From Desulfosporosinus metallidurans (GTDB taxonomy: Bacteria > Bacillota > Desulfitobacteriia > Desulfitobacteriales > Desulfitobacteriaceae), in assembly GCF_001936615.1 (NCBI RefSeq), contig NZ_MLBF01000001.1, forward strand, positions 1-64,000: a DNA stretch of 64,000 nucleotides, read 5' to 3'. Positions 57,166 to 64,000 of this stretch are shown here, piece by piece; the first letter of the stretch is position 1, and the number at the start of each line of letters is the position of its first letter. The notes beneath the pieces are model-generated. The model was not told where the DNA came from. It ran no database searches and saw only the letters and a list, made by a program, of their open reading frames with translations. Made by a program: the position numbers and the translations under genes.

Positions 57166-57810
57166 GTGAGTCACACTGCAATAGCAGCAATTGAAGCTAT
57201 CAGCATAGCAATAAGCAAAAACAAAGAATTCTTAACCGACCTTGATGCAGCTATCGGCGACTCCGACCATGGTATTAACATGACGCGAGGATTTGATGCG
57301 GTTCTAATTAAAGTTAAGGGTCTTCCTACGCACACTGACATTGGTACAGTGCTGAAAACCGTAGGTATGACTCTAATATCTACGGTTGGCGGCGCTTCCG
57401 GCCCGCTTTACGGTACGGCTTTTTTGCGAGCGGCAGCACTTGCGCAAGGCATTTCCTGCATAGGTAGTCACACCGCCGTTCAGATGCTTGAAGCGGCTAC
57501 TAACGGGATTAAAGAACGAGGAAAAGCTACCAGTGGCGAAAAGACCATGCTTGATGCCTTAGAACCAGCGTGCGAGGCTTTTGCCAATGGAATCAAGGCG
57601 CAAAAATCTCTTGTGGAGTGTCTGGCCTTGGCTTGTGATGCAGCATATAAGGGAGTCGAGTATACCAAAACTATTATTGCCACAAAAGGACGAGCCAGTT
57701 ATCTTGGCGAGCGCAGCTTAGGGCATCAAGATCCTGGTGCCACTTCATCCTATATTATGCTTAAAGCCTTGGCAGATTTTTGCCGCCATAACAATTTGGA
57801 GGTAAATTAA
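57166..57810 (+). CDS. dhaL: Dihydroxyacetone kinase subunit DhaL
   Basis: A 214-residue ADP-binding subunit that carries the phosphoryl group to DHA. The Mg-ADP motif DLDAAIGDSDHGINM near 25-39 and GGASGPLYGTAF near 76 are present, as is GRASYLGERSLGHQDPGATS near 177-196. GTG 57166 with TAGGAGGT upstream. Intact. Confidence 0.96.
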   Translation: MSHTAIAAIEAISIAISKNKEFLTDLDAAIGDSDHGINMTRGFDAVLIKVKGLPTHTDIGTVLKTVGMTLISTVGGASGPLYGTAFLRAAALAQGISCIGSHTAVQMLEAATNGIKERGKATSGEKTMLDALEPACEAFANGIKAQKSLVECLALACDAAYKGVEYTKTIIATKGRASYLGERSLGHQDPGATSSYIMLKALADFCRHNNLEVN

Positions 57811-58203
57811 ATGGTGGGTATAGTGATTGTGTCCCACAGCGCAAAAATTGCTGAAGGAATTCGTGATATGGCGGCTCAAATGGCTAGGAAAGGTCAAAAA
57901 ATTATTGCTGCGGGAGGTACGACTGATGGAGATATCGGTACTGATGCCGTTAAAATTTATGAAGCGATTAAAACTGCTGACGACGGTAGCGGTGTTGTGA
58001 TTATGGTCGACCTCGGTAGCGCCATATTAAGCACTGAAACTGCGCTGGAGTTGCTTGAAGAAGATTTACGAAATAGGGTTAAGATTGCCGATGCTCCGGT
58101 TTTGGAAGGCTCAATCGGTGCGGTTGTTCAAGCTTCGCTGGGGGGTCCTTTGTCCGAGGTGCTTGCTACTGCGGAAGATGCACGTGAACTCCGAAAGAGA
58201 TGA
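57811..58203 (+). CDS. dhaM: DHA kinase phosphotransfer subunit DhaM (EIIA domain only)
   Basis: A 130-residue mannose-type EIIA domain. The active His9 is in IVIVSHSAKIAEGI, and VVIMVDLGSAILSTETALE is near 65-83. Unlike the three-domain DhaM of Escherichia coli it has no HPr or EI parts; these are separate genes immediately downstream. It passes phosphate from HPr to ADP bound in DhaL. GGAGGT precedes the ATG. Confidence 0.94.
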   Translation: MVGIVIVSHSAKIAEGIRDMAAQMARKGQKIIAAGGTTDGDIGTDAVKIYEAIKTADDGSGVVIMVDLGSAILSTETALELLEEDLRNRVKIADAPVLEGSIGAVVQASLGGPLSEVLATAEDARELRKR

Positions 58204-58279
58204 ACATCTAAGAACTAAAGACAAGCGGCCAAACTAATCACTGATAAAATAATGGAATATCGGAAGGAATGGGGATAGG

Positions 58280-58546
58280 GTGATTGATGTAATATTAAAA
58301 GTTATGAACCCAAACGGTTTACATGCCCGTCCAGCAGCTCAGTTTGTCCAAAAAGCAGCTAGCTTTAACAGTAAGGTCAAAATTTCAGATAACAACAAAG
58401 TGGCAGATGCTAAGAGTATATTATCGGTGATGAGTATGGGTTTGGTTTATGGCACAGCTATTACCATTACCGCCGACGGCGTGGATGAAAAAGAGTGCAT
58501 AGAGGCGCTTACAGCCTTGGTCGAAAGCAATTTTGGCGAGAGGTAG
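58280..58546 (+). CDS. HPr phosphocarrier protein
   Basis: An 88-residue HPr with His15 in NPNGLHARPAAQFVQKA and Ser46 in ADAKSILSVMSMG, the site used by HPr kinase. GTG 58280. Located in the dha operon between dhaM and ptsI, it most likely feeds the DHA kinase, though use as the general HPr cannot be excluded. Confidence 0.94.
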   Translation: MIDVILKVMNPNGLHARPAAQFVQKAASFNSKVKISDNNKVADAKSILSVMSMGLVYGTAITITADGVDEKECIEALTALVESNFGER

Positions 58547-58549
58547 GTA

Positions 58550-60265
58550 TTGACAGTGTCTGAAGTTCTCAAGGGAATAGGAATTGTAGCGGGTACTGCT
58601 ATTGGCAAAATTAAAGTGTTGTCAGAAGATTTGTCAAGGCATTTACATCATTATTCGGTCGAAGCTCCTGTGCGCGAGGTTGAAAAATTTCTCGTGGCTT
58701 TAAACCAGGCGACCGAGCAAGTTGAGAAGATCATTGAGAACGCCAATAAACACGGGGAAGACAAGCAGGCAGGTATTATGGAAGCCCATCTTGCCATGTT
58801 GGGCGATCCTATGTTGAAAGAGGCGGTGCTGCAAAAAATTAAGGACTCGATGTCGGCACCGCAGGCAGTATTGGAGGTTACTCAGGAGTATGCAGCCGAA
58901 TTCGCTGCGATAGATGACCAATATTTGCTGGAACGGTCTGCGGATGTTCTTGATATTGGCCGCCGGATAGCAAAGATTCTGCTTGATGTTCGTGGTGTTG
59001 AACTGGGAAGCGAACCGATAATTTTGTTTGCTCGGGATATTGAACCATCCGTTTTGACGGATATCTCGTCCGAAGTTGTCACAGGTTTAATTCTGGAACA
59101 TGGAAGTACTACTTCGCATGCAGTTATTATCGCAAAGGCCAAAGGCATAATTACCGTTGTCGGCGTTCCCGGGTCACTAAAACTGCTAGATGGCATACAA
59201 GTAGCTTTGGACGGAACTAGCGGCGAAGTAGTGCTTTCACCTGATAAAGCTGAACTCGGCTTATACTTGGCACGAATCCGGGAAGAACGGGAACGATATG
59301 TGCGTGATTTGGCTAATGCATCATTGCCGGCCGTTACTGTTGATGGAAAGCGGGTGCAATTGGCAGTAAATATTAGTACGCCTCAGGATATGGAGCAGGC
59401 TTTAATGTTCGGTTGCGATGGGGTAGGTCTCTACCGCACAGAGTTTTTGTTCATGGGCCGAAATAACTTCCCCACCGAGGAGGAACAATTTCAGGCTTAC
59501 CGGGAGGTAGCGGAGAAATGCGGCGAAAATTTATGCGTTATCCGTACGCTGGACATTGGAGGGGATAAACCACTTTCTTATCTGGATATCGATCAGGAAT
59601 CTAATCCGTTTTTAGGCTGGCGGGCAATTCGTATTAGCCTTGAGCGTACCGATTTGTTCGTTACTCAACTTAAAGCCATCTTGAGGGCCGGAGTATACGG
59701 TAATGTAGCGCTAATGCTTCCGATGGTGATCAGTTCCGGAGAGATCCGACGTGCCAAAGAATGTCTAGGCCAGGCGATGAGCGAACTGGAACATGAGGAC
59801 AAGGATTTTGCTCGGAGCGTACCACTTGGGATTATGGTCGAGACCCCGGCCGCGGCGGTGATAGCCCCGCATTTGGCTAAAGAATGTGATTTCTTCAGTA
59901 TTGGCACGAATGATCTTGTTCAATATACTTTAGCGGTTGACCGCGGTAATCAGAAAGTAAGAAAGCTCTATAATTATTTCCATCCTGCAGTACTTCGATT
60001 AATCGACGGTGTAATTTCTGCTGCCCATGATCAGGGTATCTGGGCGGGAATGTGCGGTGAAATGGCCGGTGATCCGCTGGCTGCGATATTACTTGTTGGA
60101 ATGGGGATAGATGAATTAAGTATGAACGCAACCGCTATGCCGAAAGTTAGAGAGCTGATTCGAGGTATTGATGTTCTGCTAGCTAAAGATCTACTGCAGC
60201 AGGTTCTTTCTCTCGATGATGGCGTGGAGATTCGTGAGTATTTGGTAAAGGCTTTAAAAAACTAA
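58550..60265 (+). CDS. ptsI: PTS enzyme I
   Basis: A 571-residue enzyme I that transfers phosphate from PEP to HPr. The active His190 is in GSTTSHAVIIAKAKGI; PEP-binding YRTEFLFMGRNNFPTEEEQ and RTLDIGGDKPLSYL lie in the C-terminal part, with the active Cys in MCGEMAGDPLA near 503. TTG 58550 with GAGAGG upstream. It completes a dedicated, split PTS relay for dihydroxyacetone. Confidence 0.95.
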   Translation: MTVSEVLKGIGIVAGTAIGKIKVLSEDLSRHLHHYSVEAPVREVEKFLVALNQATEQVEKIIENANKHGEDKQAGIMEAHLAMLGDPMLKEAVLQKIKDSMSAPQAVLEVTQEYAAEFAAIDDQYLLERSADVLDIGRRIAKILLDVRGVELGSEPIILFARDIEPSVLTDISSEVVTGLILEHGSTTSHAVIIAKAKGIITVVGVPGSLKLLDGIQVALDGTSGEVVLSPDKAELGLYLARIREERERYVRDLANASLPAVTVDGKRVQLAVNISTPQDMEQALMFGCDGVGLYRTEFLFMGRNNFPTEEEQFQAYREVAEKCGENLCVIRTLDIGGDKPLSYLDIDQESNPFLGWRAIRISLERTDLFVTQLKAILRAGVYGNVALMLPMVISSGEIRRAKECLGQAMSELEHEDKDFARSVPLGIMVETPAAAVIAPHLAKECDFFSIGTNDLVQYTLAVDRGNQKVRKLYNYFHPAVLRLIDGVISAAHDQGIWAGMCGEMAGDPLAAILLVGMGIDELSMNATAMPKVRELIRGIDVLLAKDLLQQVLSLDDGVEIREYLVKALKN

Positions 60266-60282
60266 GGTGGAGTCTCTAGATG

Positions 60283-60456
60283 ATGACAGCAAAAGTCTTA
60301 GCTGAAATGATATGGCACCATGATTATACTTTTATTTGGTTCTGGGATAGTAGCAAACGTCTTATTGGGCTGTAGTGGCCTCTTTTATGGGGCTTGCTGG
60401 TGTGGGAACTTAGTGTATCTTTCGGCAGCCCTACGGGTTATACAATTAATTCGGCC
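60283..60456 (+). pseudogene. glpF remnant with large internal deletion
   Basis: The start reads MTAKVLAEMI, like the intact glpF, then after a one-frame shift ILLFGSG-VANVLL, and then jumps to the second-half segment LLVWELSVSFGSPTGYTINSA (cf. LVWGLGVSFGGPTGYAINPA). About 130 residues between are missing. AAGGTGG precedes the ATG. It was the last gene of the dha operon. Confidence 0.88.
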
Positions 60457-60780
60457 TAATCAAACGGATAAAACCAAAGAAGCCACTGGAGAAACCGCAA
60501 ACAACGCTTTCTCCAGTGCTTTCTCATCTTCCAAACCCAACGACTCCCCAGAGAAAGTCGCGAAACACGGAGCGAAGCCTTTACTGAGTGGCCCGCCAAA
60601 CTTGGCTCAAGCGCTTCCCCCCAAAGCGGGGCTGAGCACAAGGATGTTCGAAGCCGCCAACTGAGGCAAGGATGCCGAATTTGGTGGGCACCCCGCCTGC
60701 TCTCATCAAAGCGTTTCAGCCTTAGTTTGGCCCACGTCCGTAGCGGCTGACCGAGTGTTTCGCGACTTCTCGGTCGCCCC
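60457..60780. repeat. GC-richer non-coding structured segment
   Basis: No gene is supported. The segment holds an 11-bp hairpin (CACTGGAGAAA at 60484-60494 with TTTCTCCAGTG at 60508-60518) and a 14-bp inverted repeat AAGTCGCGAAACAC at 60555-60568 with its complement at 60755-60768, about 200 bp apart. It lies between the glpF remnant and the rpoN stop and may be a REP-like or mobile-element relic. Confidence 0.45.
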
Positions 60781-60781
60781 C

Positions 60782-62182
60782 CTAATACCGTTTCCTCACC
60801 GTCGTCGCCGCAATCCCCAACTCATCGCGGTACTTGGCCACCGTACGTCTGGAAATCTCCATATCTTTAGCCTTCAGAAGATCTGCTAGCTTTTGATCAG
60901 AATATGGGTTTCTGGGATTTTCAGAATTAATAATATCGCGCAGGGCTAGTTTAATTCCTTCAGTCGTGATAGTAGAGTCGTTATTATGCCCTCGTCCTTT
61001 ACTGTTGGCAAAGAAGAACTTAAATTCGAAAATACCCCGAGGGGTTTGTACGTATTTATGGGATGTCGCTCGACTCACAGTGGATTCATGAACTCCAATT
61101 TCCTCGGCAATATCCTTTAAGGTCAGTGGTCTCAAATGACGAATCCCATAGCGGAGAAATTCCGTTTGCCATTTCACAATAGCATTCGCTACTTTATAAA
61201 GCGTTAGGCGCCGCTGATCAATACTGCGAATCAGCCAGGCCGCCGCGTTCAATTTCTGTTCTACAAATTTGCGGGTGTCAGTCCCTTCCTCCTGGCTGAG
61301 GGCCTCACGGTAGGCCTTGTTGATTCCTAAGCGAGGTACGGTAATATCATTGACTAAGATAATATACTCTCCTCCAACTTCTTCAATCACGACATCCGGG
61401 ACGACATAGCGTACCTCTCCCGGACCGGAAAATTGGAGTCCGGGTTTTGGATCCAGTTGACGTACCAAATCTGCAAGTTCTTGGACCCTAATCAAGGAAA
61501 TTTTCAAGGCATGAGCTATTCGTTGAAGACGTCCTGCTGCCAAGTCTTCTAGATGCTTTAAGAACTCCGGTAATTCCGGAGGACAGTCCGTGAGGAGCGG
61601 TAATTGCAAAGCTAAGCATTCCTCGAGATTTCGAGCTCCAATCCCCAGAGGATCAAGCGTCTGCACGACGGCCAATGCTTCCTCGACCGTTTCGAGGGAG
61701 GCATCAGTTTCCTTTGCAACCTCTTCCAATGATAACATAAGGTAGCCCTTGTCATTCAAGTTGCCCACAATGTATTCTGCTACGTCTAATGAAGCCGAGA
61801 CTTTTTGAACATGCAATTGTTCCAGCAAGTGTTCTAAAAGTGTAGGTGCTGCCGTAATAAAGGGATCGAACCGTTGTTTTTCTTCTACAACTACCCGTTC
61901 CTGACGTATGCGATTTTCATCCTGATCTTGGAAATAGTCCTGCCAATCCACTTCCCATTTGTCATCGGGTAAGCTTTCCACTGCTGGAGTAGGCTCTTCT
62001 TCCCCTTTAAGCTCAGTGCTTTCCTCTTGGGTTTCCAACAAAGGATTCTCCATAAGCTGCTCCTCGACATACGTGGAAAGTTCGAGTGCGGACAACTGCA
62101 AAATGGTAATTGCTTGGCGCAATTCTGGCGTCATAATTAGTTTCTGAGTTTGCTCTAGACTCAAACCATACCCTAACCGCAC
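60782..62182 (-). CDS. rpoN: RNA polymerase sigma-54 factor
   Basis: A 466-residue sigma-54. Region I is Gln/Leu-rich (QTQKLIMTPELRQAITILQL), an acidic region follows, the core-binding domain spans about 110-300, the helix-turn-helix is LKDIAEEIGVHESTVSRATS near 350-369, and the RpoN box RRTVAKYRDELGI lies near 445-457. GTG 62182 with GGGGGAA upstream. It needs an AAA+ activator, such as the one encoded at 53740. Intact, with a 146-bp copy of its 3' end at 53334. Confidence 0.97.
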   Translation of the reverse strand: MRLGYGLSLEQTQKLIMTPELRQAITILQLSALELSTYVEEQLMENPLLETQEESTELKGEEEPTPAVESLPDDKWEVDWQDYFQDQDENRIRQERVVVEEKQRFDPFITAAPTLLEHLLEQLHVQKVSASLDVAEYIVGNLNDKGYLMLSLEEVAKETDASLETVEEALAVVQTLDPLGIGARNLEECLALQLPLLTDCPPELPEFLKHLEDLAAGRLQRIAHALKISLIRVQELADLVRQLDPKPGLQFSGPGEVRYVVPDVVIEEVGGEYIILVNDITVPRLGINKAYREALSQEEGTDTRKFVEQKLNAAAWLIRSIDQRRLTLYKVANAIVKWQTEFLRYGIRHLRPLTLKDIAEEIGVHESTVSRATSHKYVQTPRGIFEFKFFFANSKGRGHNNDSTITTEGIKLALRDIINSENPRNPYSDQKLADLLKAKDMEISRRTVAKYRDELGIAATTVRKRY

Positions 62183-62223
62183 CTTATTCCCCCCACATCT
62201 CCGACTTTTACGTTACATATTCT

Positions 62224-63174
62224 TTACTCTAGGTTTCCCACCTTTTGGTTCCTGATTCGCTCAGCCAATTCATCGATCTTTCTCATCCGGTGATTGACGC
62301 CAGATTTCCCGACCTTTGGCCGTAACATTTCCCCAAGTTCTTTTAAACTAGCCTCCGAATATTCGATTCGAAGTTCCGCTAAGTCCCGAAGGGTGGGCGG
62401 CAAAGACTGAAGTCCTATCGTTTCCGCAATAAGTTGAATGTTCTCCAACTGACGCACAGCGGCATCGACGATTTTATCGAGATTTGCAGTTTCACAATTG
62501 ACGAGGCGATTCACTTGATTCCGGACATCTTTGAGCACGCGGACATTTTCAAACTCTAAAAGTGCGTGATGCGCTCCTATAAGACCAATAAATTCTACTA
62601 TGTGTTCACTTTCTTTAATATAGACCACATATAAATGCTTGCGCATGCTCACCTTAGCCCCTAATTTAAAACGGTTAATCAACTGACATAAGGCTTTGGC
62701 ATGTTGCTCATCATTGCTGACGATTTCCAGGTGATAGGTCCCTTCCGGGTTATTAATCGAGCCCCCAGCCAAAAACGCTCCTCGTAAATAAGCTTTTTGA
62801 TCACAGCGTTTTTTAATGAGATTAGGGAGGATCCCGTTATAAATTTGTCCTTCTTCGTCAACGAGACCTAAGTTTTGTAAGTCTTCCAGCCCACGAGGGT
62901 AGATTTTAACTAAATAGGAGTTATTTTTGCGAAGCCTAAGTTTGCGTCGAACGACAATATCCACCGGTCGCTTTAACACATCCTTAGCCAAGCGAAAGAT
63001 CTTACGCGCCACCGGAGCACTTTCCGTGATCACATTCAAAGCATACTGTTGATTACCACTGATTTGGAGCGTGCCGTCCATGCGGACTAAAGCAGCTAAT
63101 TCTGCTAACTCACAACAGGGTTTCTGACCACTTAAGCGTGCAAGTTCTTCTTTGGTAACAGCACTAAAGGACAA
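62224..63174 (-). CDS. whiA: WhiA, conserved DNA-binding protein
   Basis: A 316-residue protein of the WhiA/DUF199 family, with an N-terminal LAGLIDADG-like fold ([23 protein letters not shown]) and a C-terminal helix-turn-helix ([19 protein letters not shown] then [18 protein letters not shown]). Needed for cell division or chromosome segregation in Firmicutes. TTG 63174 with GAGGGGG upstream. Follows yvcK as usual. Confidence 0.97.
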   Translation of the reverse strand: MSFSAVTKEELARLSGQKPCCELAELAALVRMDGTLQISGNQQYALNVITESAPVARKIFRLAKDVLKRPVDIVVRRKLRLRKNNSYLVKIYPRGLEDLQNLGLVDEEGQIYNGILPNLIKKRCDQKAYLRGAFLAGGSINNPEGTYHLEIVSNDEQHAKALCQLINRFKLGAKVSMRKHLYVVYIKESEHIVEFIGLIGAHHALLEFENVRVLKDVRNQVNRLVNCETANLDKIVDAAVRQLENIQLIAETIGLQSLPPTLRDLAELRIEYSEASLKELGEMLRPKVGKSGVNHRMRKIDELAERIRNQKVGNLE

Positions 63175-63212
63175 CTTCTCAACCCCCTCATCGATGCACG
63201 AGGCGCGAGGTT

Positions 63213-63257
63213 CGAATGGAAACGTTTAATACGTTCGATATCGAACGTCTCCATTCG
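63213..63257. repeat. Nested palindrome between yvcK and whiA
   Basis: A perfect 18-bp palindrome ACGTTCGATATCGAACGT at 63231-63248 inside a wider imperfect inverted repeat (63213-63226 with 63244-63257). It has no T-run, so a protein site, a weak terminator or an RNA hairpin. Confidence 0.6.
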
Positions 63258-63288
63258 CGCATCGAGCATCGCACATCGCACCTCGAGT

Positions 63289-64000
63289 TTAATCTTTGCG
63301 GAGCTTTTGAGCGAGTAAGTACGAATCGACTAAAGCAATGCGCTCTCCCATGGGTTTTAAACGGAAAAGCAAACGAATGAGTTCCTTAGCCAGCCGATCT
63401 GAATCGTGGCGAACAACATTCTCCTCTTGCACTAAATTGGCTTCAAAATACTTGGCACCCATTTTCTCCACCACTTTGGGATCAGTAATCACTGGAACCG
63501 CTTCTTCTTCAACATACCGTTTTAGAATTGGCGCTGTGATGGCCCCTTTATTGGCAAGTACCGCATCTACAAAGCCCGCACCGCAGTGATCCAGAATCGC
63601 TTTAAGGTGATCCGACACTCGGTAATTGTCCGTCTCTCCTTTTTCCGTCATAACATTGCAAACATAGACACAAGGGGCTTTCACTGCTCGGATTTTAGCT
63701 TGGAGACCTTCTACCAATAGATTGGGCAGCACGCTCGTATAGAGACTTCCCGGGCCCAGTACAATAAGATCCGCCTCTTCTAAGGCCTGCATAGCATCAG
63801 GCAAAGGGGTGCAATCATAAGGTTCTAGATAAACTCGACGAATTTTCCCCTCGGTATCTCGAACCGATGTTTCCCCCCTTACACGGGTCCCATCCTCTAA
63901 GTCTGCTATGAGTACAACTTGTTCCAAGGTGGAGGGAAACACATGACCACGAATAGCAAACACCTTACTGATCTGTTCAATCCCCTTTTGGAAATCCCCA
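63289..64000 (-). CDS. yvcK: Gluconeogenesis factor YvcK family protein, partial
   Basis: The C-terminal part of the UDP-sugar-binding YvcK/CofD-like protein. The frame reads through the window edge without a start (upstream residues DFQKGIEQISKVFAIRG). Visible are ADLIVLGPGSLYTSVLPNLL near the middle and VCNVMTEKGETDNYRVSDHL. The protein is needed for growth on gluconeogenic carbon and for cell shape in Bacillus. The 5' part lies to the right. Ends 114 nt before whiA. Confidence 0.95.
   Translation of the reverse strand, partial: GDFQKGIEQISKVFAIRGHVFPSTLEQVVLIADLEDGTRVRGETSVRDTEGKIRRVYLEPYDCTPLPDAMQALEEADLIVLGPGSLYTSVLPNLLVEGLQAKIRAVKAPCVYVCNVMTEKGETDNYRVSDHLKAILDHCGAGFVDAVLANKGAITAPILKRYVEEEAVPVITDPKVVEKMGAKYFEANLVQEENVVRHDSDRLAKELIRLLFRLKPMGERIALVDSYLLAQKLRKD

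Noticed and set aside
60320..60664. 114-residue plus-strand frame downstream of ptsI
   Set aside because: It mixes glpF remnant sequence with non-coding hairpin sequence; no coherent protein results.

Overview
The window looks like part of the chromosome of an anaerobic, moderately AT-rich Firmicute, most likely of the Desulfosporosinus/Desulfitobacterium type. This is inferred from the gene set and order: yvcK-whiA-rpoN next to a gap/pgk/tpiA/gpmI/eno glycolytic block, eno followed at a distance by secG-esterase-HD-smpB-ssrA, an anaerobic glpABC dehydrogenase, and AGGAGG ribosome binding sites with frequent TTG/GTG starts. No rRNA or tRNA gene and no CRISPR array was seen.

Positions 1 to about 22,391 are the right-hand part of an integrated plasmid-like conjugative element that continues to the left of the window. 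It carries a ParA partition ATPase with a small partner, a VirB6/TrbL-like membrane protein, a replication-relaxation-like winged-helix protein, a cluster of small proteins, a Uma2-family nuclease, a DUF2442 protein, a frameshifted AbiEi antitoxin, a very large secreted protein beside a CWB2 cell-wall-binding protein (likely surface cargo), a primase-type replication protein, small regulators and a large serine recombinase. The recombinase reading frame runs into the 3' end of ssrA (tmRNA, minus strand, tag ANNEYALAA), so the tmRNA gene is the attachment site. A second, truncated recombinase copy lacking the catalytic serine lies just upstream.

From 22.4 to 33 kb the chromosome carries ssrA, smpB, an HD-domain protein, an esterase, secG and a phosphorus-related block (PhoU-like protein, a complete ABC importer, glycerophosphodiester phosphodiesterase, Na/Pi cotransporter). 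From 33 to 42 kb is a minus-strand lower-glycolysis block, gap-glpP-pyk-pgk-tpiA-gpmI-eno. Two similar 45-nt leader elements precede gap and glpP.

From 42 to 53 kb is glycerol and phospholipid metabolism: pgsA, plsY, a PfpI/DJ-1 protein, a soluble chemoreceptor fused to a PhnD-like binding domain, glpC, glpB, glpA, a glpP remnant, glpK with an in-frame amber codon, and glpF behind a terminator leader. From 53.3 to 60.9 kb a plus-strand dihydroxyacetone module (HPr-PAS-sigma54 activator, sigma54 promoter, dhaK, dhaL, dhaM, HPr, PtsI, decayed glpF) lies between two copies of the rpoN 3' end. rpoN, whiA and partial yvcK complete the window.

Together the right half describes glycerol entry by GlpF and two routes to triose phosphates: GlpK/GlpABC, with glpK apparently broken, and PTS-dependent dihydroxyacetone phosphorylation. 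Both feed the adjacent glycolytic block, with PlsY/PgsA drawing on glycerol-3-phosphate for phospholipids.
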